Of a DNA stretch of 64,000 nucleotides, positions 43,885 through 55,582 are shown piece by piece (the stretch's first letter is position 1; every line of letters begins with the position of its first letter). The translations under genes were made by a program, and so were the position numbers. This DNA comes from Theocolax elegans (Eukaryota; Arthropoda; Insecta; Hymenoptera; Cerocephalidae). The notes below the pieces were generated by a model, which was not told the DNA's origin, did no database searches, and worked only from the letters and a program-made list of their open reading frames with translations. Location: assembly GCA_026168455.1 (NCBI GenBank), contig CM047429.1, positions 9,203,125-9,267,124 on the forward strand, given 5' to 3'.

Positions 43885-44040
43885 GAGGGAGATGACTATT
43901 TCTCTACACTTGCTAGAGGGATTGTCATCTTATTTTATGTGTAGAGTTGCATAATATCTTGCTGGCGTCGCAGTACATCTTGCGATAGGCGTCTAAGATA
44001 AGATCTCCAGTTCCTTACTGAGGAGCCCAAACAGGATGCA
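43885..44040 (-). repeat. Copy of unidentified coding-like repeat family
   Basis: The minus strand reads SSVRNWRSYLRRLSQDVLRR then QDIMQL, as in three further copies at 60.5, 61.7 and 62.3 kb. The plus strand carries the shared GTTCCTTACTGAGGAG and CAAGATATTATG-type blocks. The family is described at 60388. Confidence 0.6.
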
Positions 44041-44256
44041 TTTTAATTAAATACCGTAATTAGGTCAAAATTGTTAAATTAGGTTTAAAATAAATACATT
44101 CTTATACATAAATATATTTTCTTGCTATTTTAGTTACGTTTATTTACAACTCTCAGAACTGAAAGATTTTGACCTAAATAAATCCAAAATTTCATTGTAG
44201 CATCCTATGTATAATGGTAAATTTCTACTGAATTTAGACTTTGATATTTAGAACTT

Positions 44257-44962
44257 GTAATGGTAAGGTACTGTTTGCTTTGCCGTATGACGAATTCAAG
44301 CAACACTAGCGAACAGTATAGTAATGTTTGCATCGGCTCGGGCCGGCAACATTAGGTCGTCGAATAACAGATAGAAGGGTGATATAGCCACCTTTACACG
44401 ACAAGTGTTGTTCCCTCGCGTCCCGTGTTTTAGTATCGTCTGTGCTTATTTTATCGGAGCGTGCGACTGTGCACAGGGTTGCTAGATGACGATTTTTTCT
44501 CCTTGTTGCTCTTACTTAATAAACATCAATATACGTAAGAGAGAAAAGAAAAAATTATCGCCAACTGGTCACTCTGACTGTGCTTTATAACTGTAGGCCG
44601 ATCCTGCATTCGCGATGTGTGTTTCACCATTGGAAATCGACCTGCAGCCTCGCAATGTTGTGCATAGGCGACCGGATCACTCGTCTTATACCGCAACGAG
44701 AGCGAGAGAGAGAAAGCGACTTCAGTGACAAATAGATAGTTTTGTTCATGTCATTTTTCATATTAGTTTCAATAACTTTATTTTATTAATACAAATTCAA
44801 TAGGATGTTCAATTAATTGAATTTATCCCACGCACGATTCCTTCCGTAATCCTAAAAGCCCGTATAATTGACAAGTGCTTGACGCGATACTCTTATGTCG
44901 CGGTCAATTTCAGATTTGAATTTTCACCTGGTGATATATGAAACCGGACCTCGGTAACACTT
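44257..44962. repeat. Possible solo LTR
   Basis: Starts TGTAATGGTAAGGTACTGTTT, almost the inverse of the right half of the palindrome at 5164-5198, and could end CGGTAACA. The block is GC-richer than its surroundings, holds AATAAA near 44520 and has no coding frame, as an LTR would. No partner LTR or internal coding region is adjacent, and the right edge is a guess. Confidence 0.35.
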
Positions 44963-46233
44963 AACTGATTTGGTAGAGCGGACAGGTAACCGTCGTCGTC
45001 ACGCGGGAAAAATACGTTGATTTAAATACGGTAAGTTCAACCATACCACTGAGCAGCCCCGATAATAAAAAAAACATCCAATCTGTTACAAAATTTAGCC
45101 ATACTAATCCCATAACCACCAAATACACGGTATTGTTAGTTGCGTCCGCTAGGGAAATAGTTTTAAGATAGTATTGTAAAGCTCGTAGGTTGCGTAATAA
45201 TAAGACTGTTTGTTTGTTTGATTCCAGACTAACTGAACGTCCCCTGAACGCTAAATATCCGGAGTTATCTTTTTTGTAGTATTACTAGTCAAACATTGTA
45301 AATATTATTATCCTCTATAATATAGTTGGTGTTAAAAATTTAAAGTATTGTTGATAATTTCAAGTTCCTTCCCAACTGAATTCCGGAATCTGAGCAATAC
45401 CCCGGCAGAGATTCACTCTGTTGCAGTTCTAAATATTGTGTGCTCTCTTATAAAAAAATAATTTTATTGTTATTCGACGTTCGTTGTCAATAATAATTAA
45501 TTATTTACATACTTAATAAAATAATAAACACGATAAATTTTACTTTCATTGCCTTCTGTATATTATTGGATAGTGTTTGTCACTTAGATTTAAATTATAG
45601 ATTTTAATTATTTTCTCTCGTTGTTACTAAAAATTAATTTTTTTTGTGATTTATTGTAATTACTTTGTTCGTCAAATTACTTGAAATGTTATTTCTATTT
45701 ATTTAAATAAATTTTATTTGAATATTACTTTCATTATTTTATTTAAATAAATTATAACAATTTTTTTTTAAATCGACATCAAATTTAAATTTATAACTAA
45801 AATTGTGGGCTATGGATTTACAACATAATTTTCTTTTGTTTCTTTTCTTCTTTTCTGAGTTCGTTTGATCTGATTTTAATCAGGTAATTGTTGAAAATTT
45901 GTGACTATTTTGTTCGTCAAAATAGTTATAATTACAGCTCCAAAAATTTTTTTCCCACACCCATTCTTTTTTAATTGGTACTGAACTATTTTGTTATTCA
46001 AAATAATTCAGTCTTGATTGGTCCAAATATCAATTTGCAATTTTACAACCATGTGAAAGGAAAAGGGTCGATCTGAAAAGATTCGATTAAGATTTTGAAT
46101 CCATTGGCAATATTAATTTTTTTATTATATATATTTTTGGATTTAAAAGATTATTGTCAATTTCAGTTCAGGTTTTCCTTTTCCCTTTTACATTTAGTTT
46201 ACCCTTTTAAAATATAGTGGTATAGTACCCTAT
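44963..46233. other. AT-rich sequence, no gene seen
   Basis: Contains repeated phrases around TTTTGTTCGTCAAA (45665, 45910) and TAGTTATAATTACAG, but no recognised element and no coding frame. Confidence 0.35.
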
Positions 46234-46615
46234 ATGTGGATCTGGACCATTGAGGACTGTCCTCAGTTGTTCAAACTTTGCAGGGCATACGAGGACGCAA
46301 CTGGTGCGCCAACTGAACGGAAATCCGCAGATGCACAACGCCGTCTCTGTCTTATTAAAAAATTAATGAGAGAGGAGAGAGGAGAAAAGTCTCCGATTAT
46401 TACTCACATAGTCGTGATCAATCAAGCATCCGTCAGAGAAAGGTTAGTTATGACAAGTGTAGTAACAGAATCTCTTCACACAGATACGTAACAGCAACAG
46501 AAGAAGCGGAAAACGACTCGTTTTCGGAAAGTGAGCGCTGTTGCAGGAATGAAACGTCCAGTTCTAGACAGTTACAGAATGAAGGGAATCGTAAAACATG
46601 CGTGTTCGATAGTAC
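46234..46615 (+). other. Open region of unknown identity
   Basis: A frame starting MWIWTIEDCPQLFKLCRAYE runs 85 codons; another continues with TATEEAENDSFSESERCC. Composition is less AT-biased than the flanks. No domain is recognised, and it may be the 3' end of the Gypsy remnant read on the wrong strand. Confidence 0.2.
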
Positions 46616-46879
46616 ACTAGGAGCAAAACCTCTACACAGTTTGACGATGGTTACAACAGAAGTTTTTTTGTTTGCAATGATGCACTGCTGGAACAGCTCT
46701 GATCTTACGCATATGTATTCTAAAATCTTCTAAAAATATTTGTGGATCAACAGAGCAGTCCTCTTGTAAAAAAATTCTCCAGACGCACGTGACGTTGTTC
46801 CATATAAATAGTCGGTAACTGAAGCTTTGAAATCTTTCTTATAACAAGTCCTTAAATCAAAAAGCACCATTGGAAGAAC

Positions 46880-47760
46880 ATCAACCCATAAACTATTTTT
46901 ACGATATCTTATTGCTGATTTTAAAACTCTGTGCTATCTCTCAACCAGTCATTTGCTTGGGGATGGTAAGCAGTTGTGCGAACCCTTTTGTCACCCACCA
47001 GCTGTGATAATGAAGCGAATAAAGCGGATTCAAATTGAAAACCCTGATCTGTGGTAATAACCTTCTGACATCCGAATCGTGCAATTCAATTAGAATTAGA
47101 AACCTTCGCCATTGTTTCGGCGAAAGTATCTGACGTTGGTACAGCTTCAGGCCAACGTGAAAAACGATCAACCATCACTGCACCGACAACCTCTTGATAA
47201 TGGCACAGAACCAATTATGTGTATATGCACATAATCAAAGCGTGCATCTAGATGTGTAAATGATGATGGTAAGATGTGGGCACGACGTTCCACCTTTGAC
47301 CTATATCACTGAATGCACTCTAGCTATACGTTGCAAATCCTTATACATCAAAGGTTAAACATATATTTGACACACAATCTTCGAAAGTGATGTTCCAGCC
47401 AGATGTGACGGTAAGTGGAAAGCCTTGAAAATCTGTCATCTAAAATCCTTTGTAAGTAATGGTCGTATATCCGAAGACAAAACATCACAAATACCATTAT
47501 AATCAGGTCCCAATGACAATTTTTGTAGCTTCAATGAAGACGATAGATCCTTCAAAATCCGCAATAACTCCTTATATAAAGCTTGCGCCTCAGCTAATTT
47601 AAAACAATTAATGACAATTGGAAATCGTAATGCATCAACGCTCAAGAGTGCATCAGCTATTACATTCTGAGAACCGGCAATGTAAACTATATCTGTAGTA
47701 AAGTGACTAATAAATGATAATTGATCAAAATATTCCTGGAGATATCTTTTTTAATCCCAA
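46880..47760 (-). pseudogene. Gypsy pol remnant: RNase H end and integrase
   Basis: Reading the minus strand with frameshifts: HFTTDIVYIAGSQNVIADAL (RNase H end), the linker with AFHLPSHLAGTSL, then VDRFSRWPEAVPTSDTFAET, IARFGCQKVITTDQGFQFES and RVRTTAYHPQAN of the integrase core. This is a second Gypsy lineage, closer to elements with RFTRWPEA motifs than to the two elements on the left. It is heavily broken by frameshifts and stops, and no LTRs were found. Confidence 0.8.
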
Positions 47761-47984
47761 TGTATCTGTAAAAATTATGTTACATGTAAAATGTACAAAA
47801 TAAATTAAGTAGTCTACAGTATTAAAATATGATTTAAATATCACTTTATCACTTTTAGTGGTTGTTTACATAAAAAGTAGGATATGTTTATAATAAAAAG
47901 TTGATATTGCATGGGTATTCCTTACTAGAGACATGTATCTTTCGAATAACTCAAAATGCATTAATCTGTTAATATCACATGAAT

Positions 47985-48690
47985 GCAACCAAATACCTTA
48001 AGCTACATAGGCCACTAAACGCATGTGTTGGGTTTGTGGGGGACTACATTACATGGCATGCTCAAGTGACATCTTATCGCTTACATCTGCGTGGCTGCCG
48101 GTCGAGCACGACGAACGCTTCTTATAGGATTCGTTGCCTTTAATATCATCTTACACAAATTTTTGCATTATCTCTATCACTATTTCACTTTGCGTGATGC
48201 GACCTTCACAGCACATTAATTTGCCCGTTACCCACCTATATTCTTACCATTCCTCCCTCCTAGAGCCGAAGCTATGAATTATTCATTCATCATCACAGCT
48301 CCTCGTATAATGAGTCGTCCTACCTTCAACGATTTTAACCCACTCTTATTTACCAACATACAAACACCAATTGAAGCTCTATTGGATAGAGCTTGACCGA
48401 CTGGTGTGGAAGGATAGGCTTCTCAGAAAAGGTCACATTGACCTGCAGCCTTTGCTGAACCTTGAGTAACACTCTACTGTTGTTTTGATATAATCAAATT
48501 CTATTTGTATGCGCTTATTATTATTATTATATTTTGTGTTTTATATTCTATATGCGCTTATTTTTTTCCACCTATTATAGTTTTATTTATCTAAGTTAGG
48601 TTAAGTTACCATCGTAATATATTTATATTTTATATTCACGTTTTACGTTTTATGTTATATTTTATACTTTATATATTTATCTAAAGAATA
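47985..48690 (+). pseudogene. LINE 3' fragment (ORF2 end plus tail)
   Basis: Decayed copy of the C-terminus seen at 17340-17824: LNACVGFVGDYITWHAQVTS, then PPSRAEAMNYSFIITAPRIM and FNDFNPLLF align to NACVRFVWGNIAWREHVTP and PPRTEALNNSYQITASRLI. Frameshifts and stops are frequent. A T-rich 3' UTR like that of the larger LINE follows. Confidence 0.8.
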
Positions 48691-48828
48691 TAAATTTTAT
48701 TTAGACATGACTCTACGAGCAGTTATTACAAATTTTGTACCTGAAAAAAAATTAAGTGTTTTGAAATTTGATTTTCCAGTGAAATGAAAATAGATTCCAC
48801 TGATATGTTTAACAACTGTTGAATAATA

Positions 48829-50262
48829 ACACAGGTCTGCAAAAAAAGATGTTTGAATTGTTCTAAAAAAATAAAGAGTCATTTCCAAAGTAATTTTTCA
48901 TGTAGAATCCGAATCCGGGGTCCGAATTGCTCTATCACGTCAAGATTTTAAGATATCCTAACCTAAAAGTACAAAAATCGCGATGTTTTGCTATATTTGA
49001 AGTTATGTAGCATCATCATATTCTTTTTTCTCAAAAAACAACCAATGGTACCTTAACCTGTAAGTCTTGTTCTTTCAAATGCCGTTGCCGAATTTCGTCA
49101 ATTTCGTTATTCTCAAAATTCACATGATTCTGTAGTCTTTGACGTCCAAGTTCGACACTTATGTTCAATTTTTACGTTTGACATTTGTATCATATTTTCT
49201 TGCGACAATAGGTTCTATAAAACTAAAATTTAATGTGCATCAAGTTTTACGACCCAAAACTAAGTCTTAACTACTTTGAAGGGGGCGAAAAGGGGGCGAA
49301 AAATGCTGAAATTGATCAAAAAGTATTTCACTTTTTGACTTTCTACATACTTTTTGGCGTAGTTTAATATAAATGCACTTTTACGAGTAAGGAGACGATG
49401 TACTCTAAGTTTCAGTACCCAACTGACCACTTAGTACTTTGAACGGGTGAAAAGGGGGTGAAAATCGCTAAAAACGGTCTACAATTATTCTTACTCCAAA
49501 TCAGCAATCCCTAAACCCAAGTATACCAAATTCACGTATTCCAAACTCAAAATCCACAATCAGAAATCCAACAATCCTAATCATTTAATTAACACGAGTC
49601 CCATTACCTCTTACAAAATATATTGTTTCGTTTGGGGTGCTTGATTAACGTGAGTTTCCTTGCGTCTCACTATATTCATCCTTATGAAATCCTTTTTTCT
49701 TATCTTTTAAATTTCTCGTGTTAGATAGTTCTTTAAGTTTTCGATCAATTTCAGCATTTTTCGTCCCCTTTTCGCCCCCTTCAAAGTACTTAGGGCTTAG
49801 TTTTATGTCGTAAAACTTTATGCACATAAAATTTTAGTTTTAAAGAACCTATTGTCGTAAAAGAACGTGATACTAATGTCAAAAGAAAAATTCAACATAA
49901 GTGTCGAATTTGGACGTCAAAGACTACAGAATCATGTGAATTTTGAGAATAACGAAATTGACGAAACTCGAAAACTTTAAAATATGAAATATCTCAATGT
50001 AGAAATAAGTTATTTGAGCAAACTTAAAAGAACGAGACTTACACGTTAAGGTATCATTGGTTGTTTTTTGAGAAAAAAAAATATGATGATGCTACATAAC
50101 CTCAAATATAGCTAAAAATCGCGATTTTCGCGCTTTTAGGTTAGGATATCTCAAAATCCTGACGTGATGGAGCAATTCAGACCCCGGATTCGTATTTTAC
50201 ATGAAAAATTACTTTGTAAATGACCCTTCACTTTCTTAGAACAAAACCATGTTGACCTGTGT
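48829..50262. mobile_element. Fold-back element with ~450-bp inverted arms
   Basis: ACACAGGT at 48829 and ACCTGTGT at 50255-50262 begin arms that mirror each other. Shared blocks include GTAATTTTTCATGTA, ATATCCTAACCTAAAAG, CAACCAATGGTACCTTAAC, AGTCTTTGACGTC and GAAGGGGGCGAAAAG. About 430 bp of loop remain between the arms. There is no transposase frame. It ends 57 bp before the YME1L-like exon, so it probably sits in an intron. Confidence 0.8.
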
Positions 50263-50319
50263 AATCAATAATTAAATAATAGGGTAATATAAACGTGTTA
50301 CATAATTTTTTATTTTCAG

Positions 50320-50466
50320 ACGTCGTATCTTCCTCACAAAGATAAACTTCATATGACTAAAGCTCAAATGCTTGCTTCAATTGACTCTTGCATGGGAGGC
50401 CGTGCAGCCGAGGAACTTATATTTGGACAAGACAAAGTTACTTCAGGTGCTTCTTCTGATTTCCTG
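50320..50466 (+). CDS. Single exon of YME1L/FtsH-type mitochondrial i-AAA protease (M41 domain)
   Basis: A TTTTATTTTCAG acceptor ends at 50319 and a GTAAGT donor starts at 50467. The 147 bp between encode 49 residues in phase 0 at both ends, starting TSYLPHKDKLHMTKAQML. The motif MGGRAAEELIFG and the GASSD block are signatures of the zinc metalloprotease domain of FtsH-family AAA proteases. The Asp of GASSD corresponds to the proposed third zinc ligand, while the HEAGH pair would be in an upstream exon. YME1L works in the inner mitochondrial membrane facing the intermembrane space. No other exon was found here, so this is either part of a gene with long transposon-filled introns or a duplicated fragment. 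Confidence 0.8.
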
Positions 50467-51090
50467 GTAAGTAAATTTATACTTCATGTCGTTGGTTTGA
50501 CTTGATCATTCAACTGTGTTAAAGTTTTTTTATTTATTTATTATTAACTCCAGACATTACAATATTTTACAATAAAATTACAATAAAAAAAAAAGTTATT
50601 TTGAACTTTCCTTTTCTCATTTGAGTTGGAAAGATTGATAGATTGTTAATAATAAATTCATACTGATTATATTCTTACTTGTATTATTATGATTATACCT
50701 TATATTTATGATTATTACCTACTTCAAAATCTGTTTAACTTATATTCATCCTTAAAATATACACGAACAATTTAAATTATACAAGGTAAATTAAAAAATA
50801 ACAAACATTTTATGTTTTTCTGTTATTTCTCTATTTAAATATAGAGACTGCGACATTATGACAATCTTTCTATTACTATTAATAATTAACGAAATACGAA
50901 TGAAATATAAATAACTCTATTATCGTGTTGTAATAGTCATTCGACTCAGCCTAAAGTCCAAAAGAAACTAGAAAAAAACGAATCTACTGGAAAATTAATA
51001 TTGGTAAACAGACACTTCTGAGATGCTAAATACCAAGTATTAAATATTAGCATAAAGATTGAACAAAAACTACTGACATCTATATTGTCA
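50467..51090 (+). other. AT-rich, probable intron sequence
   Basis: Follows a canonical donor. There is no coding frame and no recognisable next YME1L exon. Confidence 0.4.
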
Positions 51091-51139
51091 TTAGGAAGAA
51101 TAAAGAAGAGACCAGTGGCAATTACAGCAGGTCAAGACC

Positions 51140-51560
51140 AGGGATATTGGACAATCGGCTAAGAAGAAGAAGGAACAGAAAGCAGTTATAAACCCAGCCC
51201 GTCCCGACGTCATTAAAATCATGGTCCCAGGTAGGCAGTCATACGTCGATATTTTGCACAAGGTCGAAGCCGCACCGATCATCCAAAGGCAGAGAGAGTA
51301 TAGCCGCGAAATCAAATCCCCAACTAGAAAATTACAGAAATATGCTGTAAGTGTTGTGGATTCGGCGACTGCATCAGAGAGTTTCCGACTAAGCTACGGT
51401 ACCAAGAGCTAAGCGCGACAGAAAGAGTGGAAAGAGCTCAAGGTTGCCATCAAAGTGTCTAAGCAAGTGTTGGTGTGATTTCTATAGTGAGGTTAACCGT
51501 GATCCCGGGAGCAAGCCGTACAAAAAAATAATCAAGAAGATCAAACTCAGGGATTTGATT
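51140..51560 (+). pseudogene. LINE ORF1/ORF2 fragment
   Basis: One frame reads QKAVINPARPDVIKIMVPGR and SYVDILHKVEAAP, typical of gag-like ORF1 of R1/Jockey-type LINEs. About 100 codons later LKVAIKVSKQ, CWCDFYSEVNRDPGSKPYKK resembles the segment just before the reverse transcriptase in ORF2. The joined pieces and frame changes show internal deletion. It lies downstream of the YME1L-like exon on the same strand. Confidence 0.55.
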
Positions 51561-52235
51561 CTGTTCATTACCGTTTTGTATGTTTCAACACACTCATTTT
51601 CATTCTTTGTAGACAGAGCTTTGTGCTGCCTATGTCTACAATATCTTTATGTGGAAATATACAGCGCTTGTCTCCGGGCAGTATGCTTCCTAATACGGTG
51701 GTAGCTGCAGAAATAAATGCGTCTCCCAAAGGGAAATAAACCCCTGGAGGAGCCATTCTTATACCATCCACTATGTCTGTGAAATATAGTTGGGAAGTTA
51801 TTAGAACTTGTATTATTTATTGCTAATATTTGTCCGACGATCCATTGTGAAGCTGGACATCAGGGTTGTCTATGTTACTCTGAATTCAAAGTAAATATAT
51901 GTTTCTATTATTATATTAGCGTCATACTTTTTATGCTCTCAACTACGTGTTAATCAACAACGAAGGTCAAACGATGTCTTTGAGAAGAAAGCACTTGTTG
52001 AAAATACACTCCCCAGTGGTGCGTGTATCAATTGATAGATAAATACAAATCGAGTCATCGCAAGGTTCTAGTAGAGGACTTTTTTCTTTATAATTAAAAT
52101 ATTTCCTCAAATAGTAACCATCATTCGGTGCCTTTTATATATTTATGTATTAAATATTACAATATTATAATATAGTATGCGTGTGCGTGTACGTGTTAAA
52201 GTGAGCCTCCGTCATTCAGCAACTTTTTAATATTA
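51561..52235. other. No gene recognised
   Basis: Moderately AT-rich with short unrelated frames only. Confidence 0.35.
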
Positions 52236-52756
52236 TATCGTCGCCTCCGAATAAAAACATTCTAACTCAGAAATCGCTTGGAAAATACGTTAACTCAGAA
52301 TTCGCTTGGAGAACACGTTAACTCAGAAATTGCTTGGAGAACAAGTTAACTCAGAAATTGCTTGGAGAACACGTCAACTCAAAAATCGCTTGGAAAACAC
52401 GTTAACTCAGAAATTGCTTGGAGAACAAGTTAACTCAGAAATCGCTTGGAGAACATGTTAACTCAAAATTCGCTTGGACAACACGTTAACTCAAAAATCG
52501 CTTGGAGAAGACTTTAACTCAAAAGTTGCTTGGAGAACACGTTAATTCAGAGGATGATTTTTGGCGCCTCGATTTAAGTTGGCACCAGTGCCAAAAATTT
52601 TTAACAGTTCAAGAATAAATAAAAAAACTTTCATATATTTATAAACCTACTTTTTTTTTATTTCCTCTAAGCGTTCTTATTATACACTAATGCGTTCTCC
52701 TAAAAAAGGTGGAAAATTCTTTAAATATTAGTACATAAATTTATTTCTACTATAAA
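52236..52756 (+). repeat. Left arm of 7.15-kb inverted structure, with 28-bp repeats
   Basis: Starts TCGTCGCCTCCGAATAAAAA. Ten copies of a 28-bp unit (GTTAACTCAGAAATCGCTTG plus GAGAACAC) occupy 52262-52545. A unique tail with GGCGCCTCGATTTAAGTTGG and AATGCGTTCTCCTAAAAAAG follows. The same order occurs inverted at 58783-59383. The arms differ by a ~75-bp indel near the inner edge. Confidence 0.88.
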
Positions 52757-52999
52757 ATATAGTACACAGGTGTATATTCTCTCAGATAAAAGTTGTCGCC
52801 TCAGCATAAGCGAGGATAATAATATAATTCATTTGAGGGGATTATCGGATATTACTCCAGAAGTGTAAATAAAACTATTCAACCTGTTCACTTTGATAAT
52901 AGCTTACTTAATTATATGAATTTCTAAATTGATTCAATGCTGCTAAATTTTGTATTAATTAACTTAAATAATGAATTTAATTTTGACTTAATTATAATA

Positions 53000-53026
53000 C
53001 TAGCCAAGATGCTCGCTTCGCTCGCA
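53000..53026 (-). mobile_element. Helitron-like 3' terminus
   Basis: Read on the minus strand: GCGAGCGAAGCGAGC, ATCTTGG, CTAG, then T. It nearly equals the end of the site at 7698. The element body would extend to the right, towards the dispersed repeat at 53330. Confidence 0.5.
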
Positions 53027-53329
53027 GTTAAATAGTATTGTTAACATAATAATTCTTTACCATCAAATTACATGTAATGTAATATTCAAAAAATTACTTT
53101 TTAAAAACTATTTAGTAAAATAATTTATAGTACTAGTAATTAAATAAATATTACAATTATATAATTTGTTGGGATAAATCCGTAATAATTAATTGAAGAA
53201 TGATCATTTTTACTATTTATATCATTAACAATTTCTGTTACTCCCAATAATTAATTCTAATATTATTATTTACATTGATACCTGATAAACTTTATATAAT
53301 TCATAATAGATCGATTCATATTAATAAAT

Positions 53330-53500
53330 TATTAATTATAACATTCCAATTAGAATTTAAAATATCACATGTACTAGGATGACAAATATTAGAAGTTCAA
53401 ATAGAAATAACGATTTGTTTTTACAATTTTTGATATATTGATTTGTTATATTATTTTTGATATATTGTTTACTTATATATATATATATATATATATATCC
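53330..53500. repeat. Second copy of dispersed repeat ending in (TA)n
   Basis: Matches 8136-8287 over the ACATGTACTAGGATGACAAA and AAATAGAAATAACGATTTG blocks and also terminates in a TA microsatellite. It may be the 5' part of the Helitron whose 3' end is at 53000 (inference from position). Confidence 0.65.
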
Positions 53501-53989
53501 CCATTAAAAAATCTCACTGGAGATCTCAGATCACATCCCAGGTAAGATGTCATACCAAAAACTCATTTCAGCAATTTTTCGTTCATTACACGTTTTAAAC
53601 CTTCTTATGTAGATTGATACCTTGTTTAAGTGGGTATCATACTCAATTACAAATACAAATTTCGCACCAGAAAATAGCAGACGAAAAAACAACTAATTTA
53701 CTTATAACAATTAATAAAAACAAATTTACGCAAAAACAGGAGTTAGTTGCCCTCCGTTATGTAATTATCTATCATTTTACAAAGCTTCAAATTACTATAA
53801 CAACATGTCACCGAGAAAACCTTGAAAAATGCAATATTCTTATAATTTCTTGTATGAAAAATAAAATTCAACTCTTCAGACATTTTCGAAATTTCAATGA
53901 AAACAGCTTCAGCCCGGATTTGAACCGGGACCTAGCTCTTACTCTCGCACTCTATTACTCTATTACTAACTTTCGTTTTCTCTCTATCT

Positions 53990-54430
53990 CTCATTCTCTC
54001 TATCTCTGATTCTCTCTATCTCTCATTCTCTCTATCTCTGATTCTCTCTATCTCTCATTCTCTCCATCTCTCATTCTCTCTATCTCTCATTCTCTCCAGC
54101 TCTCATTCTCTCCAACTCTCATTCTCTCCATCTCTCATTCTCTCCAACTCTCATTCTCTTTATCTCTCATTCTCTCCATCTCTCATTCTCTCTATCCCAC
54201 ATTCTCTCTATCTCTCATTCTCTCTCTATCTCTCATTCTCTCTATCTCTCATTCTCTCTATCTTTCATTCTCCCTCTCATTCTCTCTCTCTCCCTCACAC
54301 AGACTCTCATTCTTACTCATTCTCACTCTCGCACTCCTTCACTCTCCCTCATTCTTACTCGCTCTGTACCTCTCGTTCTCTGTCTCTATCTCTCATACTC
54401 TCTCTCATTCTCTCTCCCTCATTCTATTAA
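53990..54430. repeat. CT-rich microsatellite block
   Basis: Variants of TCTCATTCTCTCTATC in tandem. The plus-strand Leu/Ser/His/Thr frames are translation of the simple repeat. Confidence 0.95.
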
Positions 54431-54431
54431 A

Positions 54432-55016
54432 GTTTAACGCATGTGTAATACCGTTGTTAGATTTATTTTTCATCTAAAATGTGAGGTAGCATTGCAGCCT
54501 TTCTATGATCAGCTGAACTGGCTTCCATTAAATGTTCGACGGAAATATTTCCTTGGTCTTTTATGTATAAATTGTTGGCCACCCAAACACCTCAATATTT
54601 ATTCGATCGAGCTGGCTTTTCTTGGCATTGAATTGCGTAGATCCACACGAGTAAATACTGTTTCTAACCTACCTAATGTTAAGAATCTTACGTGTAAATC
54701 TTCGTTTATTTATTTAGCAATGGAAACGTGGGATAATATCATATCTAGAATAAGAAAGTGCTCTAATGTAAATATTTTTAAAAGGTATTATAAAAATTTC
54801 TCCATGAGGATGGATAGCGACTTATCCGATTTTATGTCCAATGCTTGCGACGTAGATTATTTAAATTTTAATTTAGCGTGAATTATTATTTTACATATGT
54901 ATTATCGGTTATATTAATTCTACTTTAGTTGACTAATTTATTTTATATGTTCTATTTTATATGATTAGAGCCATCCAGTTGTATCAAATTTGGCGCAAAT
55001 AAATATAGTTATCAAT
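54432..55016 (+). mobile_element. 5'-truncated LINE copy
   Basis: Begins abruptly after the CT block with KFNACV, continues as the C-terminal LINE ORF2 domain to a stop at 54881, then a 3' UTR with AAATAAATATAG ending in ATCAATCGATCG. CT repeats resume at once. Confidence 0.8.
54441..54881 (+). pseudogene. LINE ORF2 C-terminal fragment
   Basis: 146 codons: RFIFHLKCEVALQPFYDQLN, WLPLNVRRKYFLGLLC, SSFIYLAMETWDNIISRIRK, FKRYYKNFSMRMDSDL. It corresponds to the region after the RT in CR1/Jockey-like LINEs and differs clearly from the family at 15743-17824. The reverse transcriptase itself is absent, so it is non-functional. Confidence 0.75.
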
Positions 55017-55021
55017 CGATC

Positions 55022-55090
<69 letters not shown>

Positions 55091-55100
55091 CTCTAATTCT
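55017..55100. repeat. (CT)n microsatellite
   Basis: Nearly pure TC dinucleotide run of about 70 bp directly after a LINE 3' end. Confidence 0.95.
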
Positions 55101-55119
55101 CTCTATCTCCTGGATATAT

Positions 55120-55582
55120 AAGTTTAAGTTTAATCAGCATTGCTGTGTTATTTCATCTGTCATTTCTTCTGCATTTCATTGCGTCATTATATGTCATTTT
55201 TGTTACTATTTATTTATTTATTCATTGTATTCATTATATATATTCTTTTTTATTTTATATTGCGGTTGATATGCAAAGCTAACTATTTTGTTATTAAACA
55301 ATTATATAATTTATTTTTAAGTTTTAATTTATTAATCTATTAATCAATTGCACATATAGTTTATTTTGTTATTTTAATTCTTTACTCTGTCATGGTTTTT
55401 ATTTTATATTTTGTTGTGCAATTTTATATTATTATTATGGTTTTTATTTTATATTTTTGTTGTGCAATTTTATACTTTATTATTGTAGTTTTAAAAAAGT
55501 TTTACTCTATGTTACAGTTCGCTTTAGTGCCTATGGGTTTCTACCCATAATTGGCCCAATAAATACATCAATCAATCAATCT
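55120..55582 (+). mobile_element. LINE 3' UTR fragment
   Basis: T-rich sequence ending with the hairpin TATGGGTTTCTACCCATA, AATAAA and (TCAA)n. This is the same layout as the LINE 3' end at 18290-18336. It contains a ~55-bp tandem duplication (GGTTTTTATTTTATATTTT at 55395 and 55439). Confidence 0.65.

Noticed and set aside
52262..52545. Possible CRISPR-like array (28-bp repeats)
   Set aside because: The units are contiguous without spacers and occur in an animal genome among transposons; it is a minisatellite.
54306..54366. Possible telomeric or rDNA-associated repeat
   Set aside because: No TTAGG-type repeats or rRNA sequence were seen; it is part of the CT microsatellite.
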